64,000 bases of DNA from an uncultured bacterium (GTDB lineage Bacteria > Verrucomicrobiota > Verrucomicrobiia > CAIQCK01). How positions within the stretch are numbered: position 1 is the first letter of the stretch; the number at the start of each line of letters is the position of its first letter. This document shows, in pieces, positions 1 through 10,560 of this stretch. A model generated the notes under the pieces. The model saw nothing but the letters and a program-made list of their open reading frames with translations. It was not told where the DNA came from and searched no databases. The position numbers and the translations under genes were made by a program. Where the stretch lies: contig CAIQCK010000034.1 of the NCBI GenBank assembly GCA_903870275.1, positions 1 through 64,000 of the forward strand, given 5' to 3'.

Positions 1-281
1 CAGCGACCTACGCCGGGGAACTGGCCGGCGGCGATCTTCGCGTTGGTTTGACCCTCCGTCGTCTTCTTTGCCGCCTTCGTTCCCCAACGCTCCGACCACG
101 CTCTCAACCACCCCCCCGCTGAAAACTTTTGAGACAGTCTCTCACGCCGTGGGCTATTTTCTGGCGCGCCTACGGCGCTCCCTGATCACCACTGACTGGA
201 TGTTGAACAAACAAAGCATTTGGGCAACATGCCCTTCAGATCCGGGCTATTATCGCACCGTCCCTGACGGGACGATGCAGG
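1..281. other. Window edge, no confident gene
   Basis: No gene can be supported here. The plus strand has an open frame entering from the left edge that stops at TGA 49-51 (16 codons), which could be the tail of a truncated gene. The minus strand is also open, so neither is called. A small palindrome lies at 259-274 (6-bp arms CGTCCC and GGGACG, 4-nt loop), just past the stop of the GH2 gene. It has no T-run, so it is not a convincing terminator. Confidence 0.3.
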
Positions 282-2405
282 TCACGGCACTTTGAAGTCG
301 CGCAGGCTCAGGACGGGCGGCTCTTTGCGTTTGATCAATGCCGCCTCCAGCGTGTAACGGCCCGGGGCGCTGGGCACGGCGAGCGGGAACGTCAGCAGCT
401 TGTCGCCAAGCACGGCCACCGCGCAAGGCTGTGTTTCCTCCGAAAGGACCTTCGTGCCTTTCAAGAGGCGGAAACGCAGGTTGCCCTGCCACGGCAGGTA
501 GAGATCATTGATGACGATGACGGACACGTCGCGCTTCTCGCCCGCCGGCACTTCCTCGGCCCAGAAATCGAGCATCAGTCCCGTCGGCGCGAAGGCGTCT
601 TTCACGTATTTTTCAAAGAGCGGCTCGAACTTCAGCTTCTTCACGTCGAGCCAGTGGTCGCTGGTGGCGCCGCCTTCGGGCCGCGGCTTGTCGCCGGGGC
701 GCGAGTAGCCCAGGCCGCAGAAGTGGAGCACACCGGCGCATTCGCGGTGCGCCCGCCAGAACTCGGTCTTCGCCGCCAGCGCCCGCGCGTAAAACTCGCG
801 CCGCTGCTGGACGGTGGATTTTCCGCCGAAAATGTTCCGATACACGTTGGTGGTCAGGCACGTCGGCTGACCGTCGCGCGTGAGCCAGAGCCAGCCGTAT
901 TCGTTGATGATGATCGGCACGTCGAACGTTTGCTGGTCCTTCTGCAACTTCGGCTTGCCCGACATGCCGGCGAGTTCGCTCATCTTGAAGGGCTTTCCGC
1001 CCGAATGCCAATCGCGGATGTGCATGTAGGGGTGGGACTCGACGCAATCGGTCGGCGCCTGCGGGCCGGCCCAGCCGTTTTCCCACGGGCGGTTGGAGAG
1101 GTCGAGACTGCGCACCGCGGTGAGCGCCTTGCCGGTTTCCGGCGTGGAGCTTTCGTTTTGCGCGTCCCAGATGACGACGCACGGATGGTTCCAACGCTCC
1201 CGCATCCACTCGGTGTATTGCGGGATGATTTTCTCGGCGACGGGCCACTCCGGGCACTGGCTCCTCGCGCCGCCAAGCAGCCAGATGGGAAACTCGTCCT
1301 CGATCAAGACGCCCTCCTCGTCGGCGATCTCATACCAGAACTCCGGCGGGAACCCGATGCAGTAGCGCAGCGAGTTCCAGTGCATCGTCTTGAATTTCTG
1401 ATGCAGTTTCCGCACCCACTCGCGGTCCCACGGCAGGCTGCCGCGCGCGGAATCCTCAAAGAACCGGTAGAGCGTCACGTTGCTGCCTCGCATGAAGTAG
1501 GGCTTGCCATTGAGAATGGCGCGCTTGCTCACGGGGTCGAAGCTGAACGTCCGCATCCCGAAGCGCGTCCGGGTCGTGTCGGCACCGGTCGCGAGCTTCA
1601 GTTCGTAAAGGAACGGCTCCTCCGGCGACCACAGCCGGCTATCTTTGATCGGCACAACGAAGTCCACCGTCTTTCGCGCCTTGGCGCGTAGATAAATCTT
1701 CGGCGCGGTCAATGTGCCGTCCACCCGCGTGGAGCCGCGCAACGACACCGCCGCCTGCACCTCGGTCTCACACCCTTTCTCGCCGGCCGCCACTTCCGCA
1801 ATCACGCGCACCGACTTCGTTTCAATGTTCGGCACGGTCTGCACGTTCACGATGTAAGGCGCGCCGGTCAGGATCAATTCCACCGAATCGAAAAGGCCGG
1901 GGATGAACCGGTATTTCTCGAAGTCCCAGCCCGTCGGCGTGTCCTGCGGCATCGAATCGCGGTCCGCGCCGACGCGGATGATCAGTTCATTCGGCTGGCC
2001 GGGGCCTTTGAGCGCCGCCTTCGCGTCAAGCCACGCCAGCGTGAAACACGGCAGATGCTCGCCGATGACCTTGCCGTTGAGCCAGACCTTCGTGCCGAAC
2101 ATCGCCTTGTGAATCTTCAGCAGCGCGATCTCCGGCGCCGTTTCCTTCAGGGTGAACTCGCGCCGATACCAGAACGCCTGCCGCTTCTCGCTCTTCTTGC
2201 CGACCTCGGCGAACACAGGCTTGGCCATGTCCACCAGTCCTGGCACCGGCACGCGGTGCTTGAACGTCGCCGGCGGCGAGTCCATCGCGCCCTCGGCGAT
2301 CTGCCACTCGCCGTCGAGCGGGACGACCGTGCGAGCGCCGGCGGCGAAGGAGGTCTGGATAACGAGAAGGAGGGCGGCGGAGATGATGAAGCCAGTCAGT
2401 TTCAT
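282..2405 (-). CDS. Glycoside hydrolase family 2 protein, exported
   Basis: A 707-aa GH2-type exo-glycosidase (beta-galactosidase/glucuronidase clan). A hydrophobic signal peptide covers about residues 1-22. The order is the usual one: a galactose-binding-like jelly roll (about 25-185), an Ig-like sandwich (about 190-290), then the TIM barrel (about 295-610) and a C-terminal beta domain. The barrel shows the acid/base pair N417-E418 (in WDAQNES) and the nucleophile E502 (in NEYGW). The length fits a compact GH2 without an extra C-terminal CBM. Substrate cannot be read from sequence. It is the last of three minus-strand genes (DUF6259, GH20, GH2) beside plus-strand sulfatases, which suggests removal of neutral sugars from a sulfated or amino-sugar-containing glycan. 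That role is inferred from context. Confidence 0.88.
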   Translation of the reverse strand: MKLTGFIISAALLLVIQTSFAAGARTVVPLDGEWQIAEGAMDSPPATFKHRVPVPGLVDMAKPVFAEVGKKSEKRQAFWYRREFTLKETAPEIALLKIHKAMFGTKVWLNGKVIGEHLPCFTLAWLDAKAALKGPGQPNELIIRVGADRDSMPQDTPTGWDFEKYRFIPGLFDSVELILTGAPYIVNVQTVPNIETKSVRVIAEVAAGEKGCETEVQAAVSLRGSTRVDGTLTAPKIYLRAKARKTVDFVVPIKDSRLWSPEEPFLYELKLATGADTTRTRFGMRTFSFDPVSKRAILNGKPYFMRGSNVTLYRFFEDSARGSLPWDREWVRKLHQKFKTMHWNSLRYCIGFPPEFWYEIADEEGVLIEDEFPIWLLGGARSQCPEWPVAEKIIPQYTEWMRERWNHPCVVIWDAQNESSTPETGKALTAVRSLDLSNRPWENGWAGPQAPTDCVESHPYMHIRDWHSGGKPFKMSELAGMSGKPKLQKDQQTFDVPIIINEYGWLWLTRDGQPTCLTTNVYRNIFGGKSTVQQRREFYARALAAKTEFWRAHRECAGVLHFCGLGYSRPGDKPRPEGGATSDHWLDVKKLKFEPLFEKYVKDAFAPTGLMLDFWAEEVPAGEKRDVSVIVINDLYLPWQGNLRFRLLKGTKVLSEETQPCAVAVLGDKLLTFPLAVPSAPGRYTLEAALIKRKEPPVLSLRDFKVP

Positions 2406-2497
2406 AAGTGTGCGGGAGTTTGTATCAACTCACGGCCAATTTCCCAGCGAATCTTTTCACCATGAGCCGGGTTTCGCGCGTCAAGCGCTGCACGAAA

Positions 2498-4147
2498 TCA
2501 TTTTCGGTCGGCGGCGGGAGACGGCTTGCGATAGTTCACGCCGAGTTGGTCGAGACGGAGGAGATGGTCTTGCAAGCGGCGCTCGAAGCCGGCGAAATCC
2601 TTCTGCCCGGCGGGCGACCAGACGACCTCGGCCAGCGCTGTCGCGCGCGGAAAGGCGAAATACTCCACGTCGCGCGGCGTCCACATGTATTCGGTCCAGA
2701 GCGCGCCCTGTGCGCCGAGAATGTGGCGGCGCTTCGACTCCGGTAGTTCGGCGGGAACCGGCTCGTACTCATAGACGCGCGACAACGAAAGGAAGCCGCC
2801 GATGCACTCCGGTTCGCCGGGGTCTTTGGACTGCGCGTAGTCGAAGTAGCAGTGCGTGGTCGGCGCCATGACAACATCGTGGCCCGCGCTGGCGGCGGCG
2901 ATGCCGCCCTTGATGCCGCGCCAGGACATCACGGCTGCGCCGGGCGTGAGGCCGCCTTCGAGAATCTCGTCCCAGCCAAGCAGACGCCGGCCTTTGCCGG
3001 CGAGGAATTCCTCGACGCGATGGTTGAACCACGTCTGGAGCTGCGCCTCGCTCGTGAGGCCCTCAGCCCGGGTGCGCGCCTGGCATTTTGGGCAGCTCTT
3101 CCAGCGGTCGCGCGGGGATTCGTCGCCGCCGATGTGGATGAAGCGGCTGGGAAAGAGGCCGCAGACTTCGGCGAGCACGTCCTTGACGAACTCGATGGCC
3201 GCGTCGTTGCCGGGACAGAGAATGTCCGGCTCGATGCCCCAGCGTGTGCGCACCTCGAACGGCCCGCCGCGGCAGGACAACGCGGGATAGGCCACCATCG
3301 CCGCGAGAAAATGGCCCGGCATTTCGATCTCCGGCACGAGCGTCACGTGCCGCGCCTGCGCGTAGGCGACGAGGTCGCGGATTTGCCGCTGCGTGTAGAA
3401 GAACGGCCCGTAGCTTTTGCCGTCGCCGCGCTTGCGGTCGCCATGGATGGGCGATTCCTTGCGGATGGAGCCGAGCTGAGTAAGGAGCGGATGTTTTTTG
3501 ATCTCGATGCGCCACCCTTGATCGTCGGTCAGGTGAAGCTGGAGCGTGTTCAGCTTGTGGAGCGCCATCACGTCCACCAACTTCTTGACGAACTCCGGCG
3601 GCATGAAATGCCTCGCCGGGTCGAGAAGCAACCCGCGCCATGCAAACCGTGGCTGGTCCTCGATCTCGACACAAGGCGCACCCCATCCGCCGTCGGGCGC
3701 GCGCGCCACGCGTTTCGTCGCGAACACCTCCGGCGGCAGCAACTGCCGGAGCGTGACGCCGCCGTAAAACAACCCCGTCTCCGCCGCGGCGCAGATCGTG
3801 ACGCGCGCGGGTGTGACCGAGAGACGATAGCCTTCAGCGCCGAGTTGAGGCTCGAGCGAGCGGTCGAGTTTCAAGACGACGGCGCCCGGCTTGGGCTCAC
3901 CGGCCTTGACCGGCAGGGGCAGGCCGGTCGGCGTTCTCAGGGCGGCGGCCAACTTGCGAGCTTCTGCTTCCGCGCCCGCCCTGGCGCAGATCGAGGTCTC
4001 CCGGCCCAGCCGAAAGGTACCTTCCGCCACGGTCATCTTCGCCGGCGCGGGAACCAATGCCGGCGTCGCGGCCACCGCGCGCCATGAGTTTGTCAGCAAC
4101 GTCATACACGGAAGCAACAGGAGCGCAATGCGGCGGTGTTGCTTCAT
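2498..4147 (-). CDS. Beta-N-acetylhexosaminidase, family GH20, exported
   Basis: A 549-aa GH20 enzyme that releases terminal GlcNAc or GalNAc by substrate-assisted catalysis. The signal peptide lies in residues 1-27 (ending near AVAA). An N-terminal GH20b domain covers about 30-160 and the TIM barrel about 165-510. The catalytic pair D342-E343 sits in the signature HIGGDES, and the barrel opens with RGLLLDPARHF, typical of the family. The frame is open far upstream, but the start at 4147 is the one followed by a signal peptide; a longer start would run into the DUF6259 gene. It lies 62 bp downstream of the DUF6259 gene and 92 bp upstream of GH2 on the same strand, probably one transcription unit. 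With sulfatases nearby it suggests attack on mucin-like or GAG-like glycans (inference). Confidence 0.9.
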   Translation of the reverse strand: MKQHRRIALLLLPCMTLLTNSWRAVAATPALVPAPAKMTVAEGTFRLGRETSICARAGAEAEARKLAAALRTPTGLPLPVKAGEPKPGAVVLKLDRSLEPQLGAEGYRLSVTPARVTICAAAETGLFYGGVTLRQLLPPEVFATKRVARAPDGGWGAPCVEIEDQPRFAWRGLLLDPARHFMPPEFVKKLVDVMALHKLNTLQLHLTDDQGWRIEIKKHPLLTQLGSIRKESPIHGDRKRGDGKSYGPFFYTQRQIRDLVAYAQARHVTLVPEIEMPGHFLAAMVAYPALSCRGGPFEVRTRWGIEPDILCPGNDAAIEFVKDVLAEVCGLFPSRFIHIGGDESPRDRWKSCPKCQARTRAEGLTSEAQLQTWFNHRVEEFLAGKGRRLLGWDEILEGGLTPGAAVMSWRGIKGGIAAASAGHDVVMAPTTHCYFDYAQSKDPGEPECIGGFLSLSRVYEYEPVPAELPESKRRHILGAQGALWTEYMWTPRDVEYFAFPRATALAEVVWSPAGQKDFAGFERRLQDHLLRLDQLGVNYRKPSPAADRK

Positions 4148-4209
4148 GGTCTCTTCTTCGGTTTCGGGCGATCTGTTCTTGAAAGTCGCGGCCTCTTCAT
4201 GCGCGAGCG

Positions 4210-6309
4210 TCAGCGTGTGGTCAACGGCAAAAATTTCACATCGCCCGGCACCAGCTCGAACCGCTGCCCGAACGCCGTGAACGACACCGGCGCGTTGCCG
4301 ATGCACACGAACACCGCCGCCTCGCCACCGTCCGGCGTGCGCCATCGGCTGTGAAGCACCGCGGGCGTCTCCAACTCGCGCGACGGCCGTTTCGGACCCG
4401 CCCAAAACTTCACACGAATGGTGGGCACGCCTTGAATGAAATCCGGCGGCGTGGCGAGGCGTTTGCCAAAGACCAGACAGGCGCGCGAGAGGCTGTTGTC
4501 CTTCCACAGTTCCAGATGGCCGCGCATCAACCGCGCCTGCGCCGCGTCGGTCTTCGCCGGATCGTAAGCGCGACCCCACACGGCCACGCCCGGCGCTTTG
4601 CCGCAAACAAGATTCATCGCCTGCTGGTAGAGCGCCGTGGAATTGGGCTCTGGCGTGACGGCGCACGAATCGCCGCCGTAGCCGTGCATGAATTCGTGAT
4701 AGACATGCGTGAAGAGCGGCACGCCGATCACGCCCGCGCCGTCGCGCGGCCAGCGGCCCTGCTGGTAATCGCGCGCATGGTAGGTGTCGAGCACGGGGAT
4801 GAAGAACTCGCCCGGCTCCTCCATGGACCACGCGAAATTCAGGTCGCGCTTCTTTCCCTCGCGGCGAACTTCATCAAAAATCTTGTAGATCGCCTGCCCC
4901 GACCAGTTGCCGCCGCCGGGCGGATGACCGTGCTTGTCGCTGAAGCACGCCGGCATGCCGCCGCCAACGATCTGGTCCGCCTGCACGCAATCAATACCAA
5001 CCCGTTGGCACCCCAGCGCCGAGCCGAGCAGGATTTCGCGCGCGAGCGCCGTCGCGGGGCAAATCTGCGCGTGCTCACCGACATCCGCGTCGGGTTTGCC
5101 CCAATGCTGCGGCTGGCCGTCGGCGCCGCAGATGGCGCTCGCCGCGCCGCGTTGCTCGAAGGCCGCGGTGTCATCGAGCATCGTCGGATCGGGCGGATGC
5201 TGCTTGCGTAACGTCCAGTTCAGGCCGGAAAGAAAAACCAGCGAGTGATGGCCCTTCGCGTGCAACGCCGCCGTCGCCGCCTTGAAATCTTTCTCGCCAC
5301 CGAACGGCGGGAAGTAATCCGGTGTGAACCACGAATCGCGTTTCTCCCAGCTCATCAGCATGAACGTCGTCGGGCCGCCGAGCAGTTCACGCCACGCGGC
5401 GGCCTGCTGCGGCACCAGCGGCAGACGGTTGCCGATTTTCTTCGGCTCGACCTCGCCGCGCAAACTGTAGGCGTAGAACAAGGACGGCTCCGTGAGCCAG
5501 CGCGGCACGTCGCCATCGGCCACGCGCTGCGCGAGCGTGCGCCGGCACCATGGCTGTTTCAGCGCCCACTGTTTGTAAATGTCCGCCGCCGTCTGCCAGT
5601 CGCCGTGGAATGTGCCGATGACCACGTCGTATTCGGTTTGCCATTGGCCATGCGGTTCCCGCGCCGGGTGGTGCAGCATCGCCAGCCGGAAAGCGTCGCC
5701 GCGTTTCTCAACACCGAAACTTTTCGTGAAACACCGGTTGTCGTAGCTCGCGGCATACAAGCCGGCGCTGTCGTCGTAGTGCGCGAGGAACTGCATCGAA
5801 GCCGAGCCGGGATACGGGGCCGACGGCAGCCAGCCGATATTGCCGGGCGATTGGATGAGGCAGCCATCGTTGCGCGGCAGCACGAGGAACTCCCGCTCCG
5901 GCGCCGTGCCGAGTTGCTTCGCCCACGCCAGCGCGGGAAAACGCACGCTGGTGAGCGCGTGGCCGCTGTCGTTGCGCACGGCGATGCGGCCGAAGATCAG
6001 CGACGAGCGCGGTTCCGTGTGGAAACGGCACTCGACGGCGACGGCGGCGTTGGTGTGACGCGCGGCGGAGATGATGACAGAGTCGCCGTCGCGTTTGACG
6101 GTGACGCCAGCAGCGTCGGCCTCCGTCAACGACGGCGCGTTGGTGAAGCGCAGTTCATAGAGCAGCGGCGCGGCCGTTTTCGGCGCTGCGAAATCGCGGC
6201 CGGTGGCCTTGTCCACCACCGAGACGATGGCGCCGTTGCGGTCGGGATCAAATCCGACGCGCGTGGTGTCGGTTTCCAGAGTGACGATGGCGGCCAGCAG
6301 GAGAATCAT
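4210..6309 (-). CDS. DUF6259-type putative glycosidase
   Basis: A 699-aa protein. The start at 6309 is chosen because GGAG stands 8-11 nt upstream; the earlier in-frame start would overlap the oppositely oriented sulfatase leader. The short hydrophobic start (MILLLAAIV) is a weak export signal. The central part carries DCVQAD, GGGMPACF and HGHPPGGG (about residues 420-450), a pattern I associate with DUF6259, a TIM-barrel family found in polysaccharide-utilisation loci of Verrucomicrobiota and Planctomycetota. The N-terminal 250 residues look like a beta-sandwich, as in retaining glycosidases. Activity is unknown. It is the first gene of the minus-strand trio with GH20 and GH2 and is divergent from the sulfatase at 6447, with about 137 bp between for both promoters. 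Confidence 0.7.
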   Translation of the reverse strand: MILLLAAIVTLETDTTRVGFDPDRNGAIVSVVDKATGRDFAAPKTAAPLLYELRFTNAPSLTEADAAGVTVKRDGDSVIISAARHTNAAVAVECRFHTEPRSSLIFGRIAVRNDSGHALTSVRFPALAWAKQLGTAPEREFLVLPRNDGCLIQSPGNIGWLPSAPYPGSASMQFLAHYDDSAGLYAASYDNRCFTKSFGVEKRGDAFRLAMLHHPAREPHGQWQTEYDVVIGTFHGDWQTAADIYKQWALKQPWCRRTLAQRVADGDVPRWLTEPSLFYAYSLRGEVEPKKIGNRLPLVPQQAAAWRELLGGPTTFMLMSWEKRDSWFTPDYFPPFGGEKDFKAATAALHAKGHHSLVFLSGLNWTLRKQHPPDPTMLDDTAAFEQRGAASAICGADGQPQHWGKPDADVGEHAQICPATALAREILLGSALGCQRVGIDCVQADQIVGGGMPACFSDKHGHPPGGGNWSGQAIYKIFDEVRREGKKRDLNFAWSMEEPGEFFIPVLDTYHARDYQQGRWPRDGAGVIGVPLFTHVYHEFMHGYGGDSCAVTPEPNSTALYQQAMNLVCGKAPGVAVWGRAYDPAKTDAAQARLMRGHLELWKDNSLSRACLVFGKRLATPPDFIQGVPTIRVKFWAGPKRPSRELETPAVLHSRWRTPDGGEAAVFVCIGNAPVSFTAFGQRFELVPGDVKFLPLTTR

Positions 6310-6446
6310 GTGTTTGTCTCCGACAAAACAATGCCGACAGTGTGCTGACGGCCGCGCGCAGTTGCAAGCCGAAGGTGGCAATCGCATTGCCAGCTTGCGC
6401 GAGGCGTGATACAGGAAGGCGCGAGTTGAACCACGGAGCTGTCATC

Positions 6447-7964
<1,518 letters not shown>

Positions 7965-8004
7965 CGGCCAGGATGGTTGCCGCTCATCCAATGATGAGGT
8001 TCTC

Positions 8005-9309
8005 ATGAAGCAAACGAAATCGCTCCGCATCACCCGCCGTCAGTTTCTTCAACAAGCCGCGACCGCCCTGGCAGCGCCCATGATCGTGCCGGCGTCCGCG
8101 CTCGGCCTGAACGGCGCCGTTGCGCCAAGCAACCGCATCGTCTTCGCCAACATCGGGATCGGCAACCGTGCGCGCTACGTCATGCCCAGTTTCCTTGCGC
8201 AGACGGACCTTGTCTTTACCGCTGTCAGCGATTGTCGGGAAGACCGGCTGAAGTCGGCCAAGGAAATGATAGACCAGCACTACGGCAACGCCGATTGCCG
8301 CATGTATCCGGACTTCCAGGAATTGCTGGCGCAGAAGGATATTGACGCTGTGTTCATCGCCACCGGCGACCGCTGGCACACGACGGCTTCGATCTACGCG
8401 GCGCGCGCAGGCAAGGACATCTACAGCGAGAAGCCGATTTCGATGTGCATCAGCGAAGGCCGCTCGTTGGTCGAGGCTTGCCGCCGTTACGGCACGATCT
8501 ATCAGGCGGGCACGCAGCGCCGCTCGACCGCGTCGTATCGGTTCGCCGTCGAGATGGTCCGCCAGGGGCGGATCGGCCGCGTGCACACCGTGGAGATGCA
8601 GGTGTGGACCGGCCCGACCGTCCCGCACGACAAACCAGCGCCCGTTCCCAAAGGATGGGATTACGACACGTGGCTCGGCCCGGTGCAGTGGATGCCGTTC
8701 GTGCCGAAGCGCGTGGAGGGAACGAACTGGAATTACTTCTGGGACATGGGCGAGGGGCCGATCATCGGCATGGGCTGCCACTACACCGACCAGATGCAAT
8801 GGGCGCTCGATCACGACCACACCGGCCCGGTGGAGTTCGAGGGGCAATGCACGTGGCCCGACCCGGCCAAATTCATGAGCGAGACGCCGGTCACCGGCGA
8901 GGTCCGTTGCCGCTACCCGGACGGCGTCGCTGGCGTCATGTATCAAAGGAAGCACTCCGCCGACCGCTACATCCGCTACATCGGCGACGAAGGCTGGATT
9001 CAAGTGGACGACGACACCGACCTGGTCACCGCCGAGCCAAAGACGATCCTGAACCTGCGCGGGGCCGCCGACGCGAACTGGATCAACGCGGGCGGCCACG
9101 TCCGCAACCTGCTCGATTCCATCCGCAGCCGCCGCCCGACCATCTGTCATCCGGAAGCGGCCCATCGCGCACAGACCATCTGTCAGGCAATGAACATCGG
9201 CCTGCGCCTTGGCCGGAAACTGCGCTGGGACCCCGTGAAGGAAAGCTTCGATTGCGAAGAAGCCAACCGCATGCGCCACCGCGAACCGCGTCCCCCGTGG
9301 TTCATCTGA
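8005..9309 (+). CDS. Gfo/Idh/MocA family oxidoreductase, Tat-exported
   Basis: A 434-aa NAD(P)-dependent oxidoreductase of the sugar/inositol dehydrogenase family. A twin-arginine signal (TRRQFLQQ, residues 10-17) precedes an alanine-rich stretch to about residue 35, so it is probably exported with its cofactor. The Rossmann fold starts at residue 44 with an ANIGIGNRA loop, and the family EKP motif is at 142-144. The C-terminal alpha/beta domain covers about 165-420. GAGG lies upstream of the ATG. It follows the sulfatase by 40 bp, so it may act on a sugar released by the locus (inference). Its stop overlaps the first codons of a duplicated sulfatase tail, which indicates that a recombination breakpoint falls exactly at its 3' end. 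Confidence 0.88.
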   Translation: MKQTKSLRITRRQFLQQAATALAAPMIVPASALGLNGAVAPSNRIVFANIGIGNRARYVMPSFLAQTDLVFTAVSDCREDRLKSAKEMIDQHYGNADCRMYPDFQELLAQKDIDAVFIATGDRWHTTASIYAARAGKDIYSEKPISMCISEGRSLVEACRRYGTIYQAGTQRRSTASYRFAVEMVRQGRIGRVHTVEMQVWTGPTVPHDKPAPVPKGWDYDTWLGPVQWMPFVPKRVEGTNWNYFWDMGEGPIIGMGCHYTDQMQWALDHDHTGPVEFEGQCTWPDPAKFMSETPVTGEVRCRYPDGVAGVMYQRKHSADRYIRYIGDEGWIQVDDDTDLVTAEPKTILNLRGAADANWINAGGHVRNLLDSIRSRRPTICHPEAAHRAQTICQAMNIGLRLGRKLRWDPVKESFDCEEANRMRHREPRPPWFI

Positions 9310-9389
9310 AGGCGGAACTGTTCCGGTTGAAGAAGGAGTTGAAGGACGACAACCAGTTCGAGAACGGCCTGCCGAAAGACGAGATGTGA
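9306..9389 (+). pseudogene. Remnant: last 27 codons of a second sulfatase
   Basis: These 84 bases, with stop codon, match the last 84 bases of the sulfatase at 7881-7964. I count six differences; four of the five altered codons are synonymous and one changes E to D. The similarity runs a few bases past the stop. The encoded tail (LKAELFRLKKELKDD...PKDEM) has no start and no upstream sulfatase body. The synonymous bias implies that the source gene was under protein-level selection before being cut down, so this looks like the end of a former paralogous sulfatase, not a fresh duplication. Confidence 0.75.
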
Positions 9390-9451
9390 CGGCCAAGACG
9401 CGACCGGCCTGCCCGGACGCGCCCGCAACTAACGCGCCGGCTTTGCCGCCG

Positions 9452-9480
9452 TTGACGCTGGCCGTCGCTTTGCCTAGACT
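9452..9480 (+). promoter_or_regulatory. Putative promoter of the restriction-modification pair
   Basis: TTGACG (9452-9457) and TAGACT (9475-9480) are separated by 17 nt. The predicted transcription start falls at about 9487, directly at a small ORF (ATG 9488) and 54 nt before the methyltransferase start. Confidence 0.45.
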
Positions 9481-9487
9481 CGGCGGC

Positions 9488-9544
9488 ATGAACCGGCTGC
9501 TATTCGGCGACAGTATTTTGTTGCCCAGCCGAAGACATACATGA
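9488..9544 (+). other. Possible 18-aa leader ORF or gene-start remnant
   Basis: The ATG at 9488 sits where a transcript from the adjacent promoter would begin. The ORF (MNRLLFGDSILLPSRRHT) ends in a TGA overlapping the methyltransferase ATG (ATGA). The first eight residues resemble the N-terminus of many DNA methyltransferases (MNRLxFGDN), so it could be the stub of a displaced gene or a translationally coupled leader peptide. Neither reading is proven. Confidence 0.2.
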
Positions 9545-10560
9545 GCAAGACAAAATACGCGCGAGCGAAGACGACTGCGGGCCTCGTTCGAGAGCCGGTG
9601 GCCACGTATGCCCGCAACAAGGAAATACCAACCTTCTTTGGTCAGCCATTAGCGTCCGGTTCCTACACCCGTTTGGATCATGCCACGCTGAGCGCCGACA
9701 AACCGATGGTCTTATACTCCCATCCACACGGTGAGATTTGGATCGGCGACTCCATTGCATGGTTGCGAACCCTCAAAGAGCAAAGCGTGGACGTGGTTTT
9801 TGCCGACCCCCCATACAACATCAAGAAAGCAGAATGGGACACTTTTGAATCGCAGCAACATTATGTCGAGTGGTCCTTGCAATGGATCGAGCAGGCGGCG
9901 CGCATTCTGAAGCCAACAGGGACGCTTTTCATCTGTGGTTTCTCGGAAATACTCGCCGACTTGAAGCTTCCGGCCATGAAATTCTTCCGTGGATGTCGTT
10001 GGCTGGTTTGGCACTACAAGAACAAAGCCAACATGGGCCACGATTGGGGCCGGTCACACGAAAGCATCCTGCACTTGCGCAAGGCGCCGGACTTCACGTT
10101 CAACGTTGACGACGTTCGGATTCCTTACGGGAACCACACGTTGAAGTATCCCGAGCATCCGCAAGCCGAAACGAGCCAATACGGCAACGGCAAGCGCAGC
10201 AACGACCTTTGGGTGCCGAACCCCAAGGGAGCCAAGCCGCGCGATGTCCTCGAAATCCCGACGACCTGCAACGGGATGCACGAGAAAACGCCGCATCCGA
10301 CGCAGAAGCCGGAAGAGTTGCTGCGGAAACTGATCCTGGCCGCCTCGAACGCGGGAGAGTTGGTCGTTGATCCGTTTCTCGGCTCCGGCACTACGGCGGT
10401 CGTCGCGGAGCAATTGAAAAGGAGATGGAAGGGTTGCGACACAAGCATCGATTACTGCAAGTGGGCTGCGGAGCGAATCGAACTGGTCGAGGACTGGTCT
10501 GTGGAGAAGTGGATTCGTTACGACGCGGAGAACACCGAGAGGAGAAAGTCCATTCGATGA
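9541..10560 (+). CDS. Type II DNA methyltransferase, beta class (DPPY)
   Basis: A 339-aa S-adenosylmethionine-dependent DNA methyltransferase. Catalytic motif IV is DPPY at 89-92 (DPPYNI), typical of N6-adenine methylation, though N4-cytosine cannot be excluded. AdoMet-binding motif I (DPFLGSGTT) is at 277-285. Order IV, target recognition region, then X/I defines the beta class. The region between (about 130-250) is the presumed target recognition domain. HPTQKP just before motif I is usual for the class. The stop overlaps the ATG of the next gene (ATGA), a nuclease candidate, so the two form a type II restriction-modification pair. Codon use is visibly less GC-rich than in the flanking sulfatases, pointing to horizontal transfer. 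Confidence 0.9.
   Translation: MSKTKYARAKTTAGLVREPVATYARNKEIPTFFGQPLASGSYTRLDHATLSADKPMVLYSHPHGEIWIGDSIAWLRTLKEQSVDVVFADPPYNIKKAEWDTFESQQHYVEWSLQWIEQAARILKPTGTLFICGFSEILADLKLPAMKFFRGCRWLVWHYKNKANMGHDWGRSHESILHLRKAPDFTFNVDDVRIPYGNHTLKYPEHPQAETSQYGNGKRSNDLWVPNPKGAKPRDVLEIPTTCNGMHEKTPHPTQKPEELLRKLILAASNAGELVVDPFLGSGTTAVVAEQLKRRWKGCDTSIDYCKWAAERIELVEDWSVEKWIRYDAENTERRKSIR

Noticed and set aside
259-274. Terminator of the GH2 gene
   Set aside because: The hairpin is short and is not followed by a T-run on the minus strand.
654-1691. 345-aa plus-strand ORF opposite the GH2 gene
   Set aside because: It is the antisense shadow of a gene with complete GH2 motifs; composition is that of a GC-rich reverse frame.
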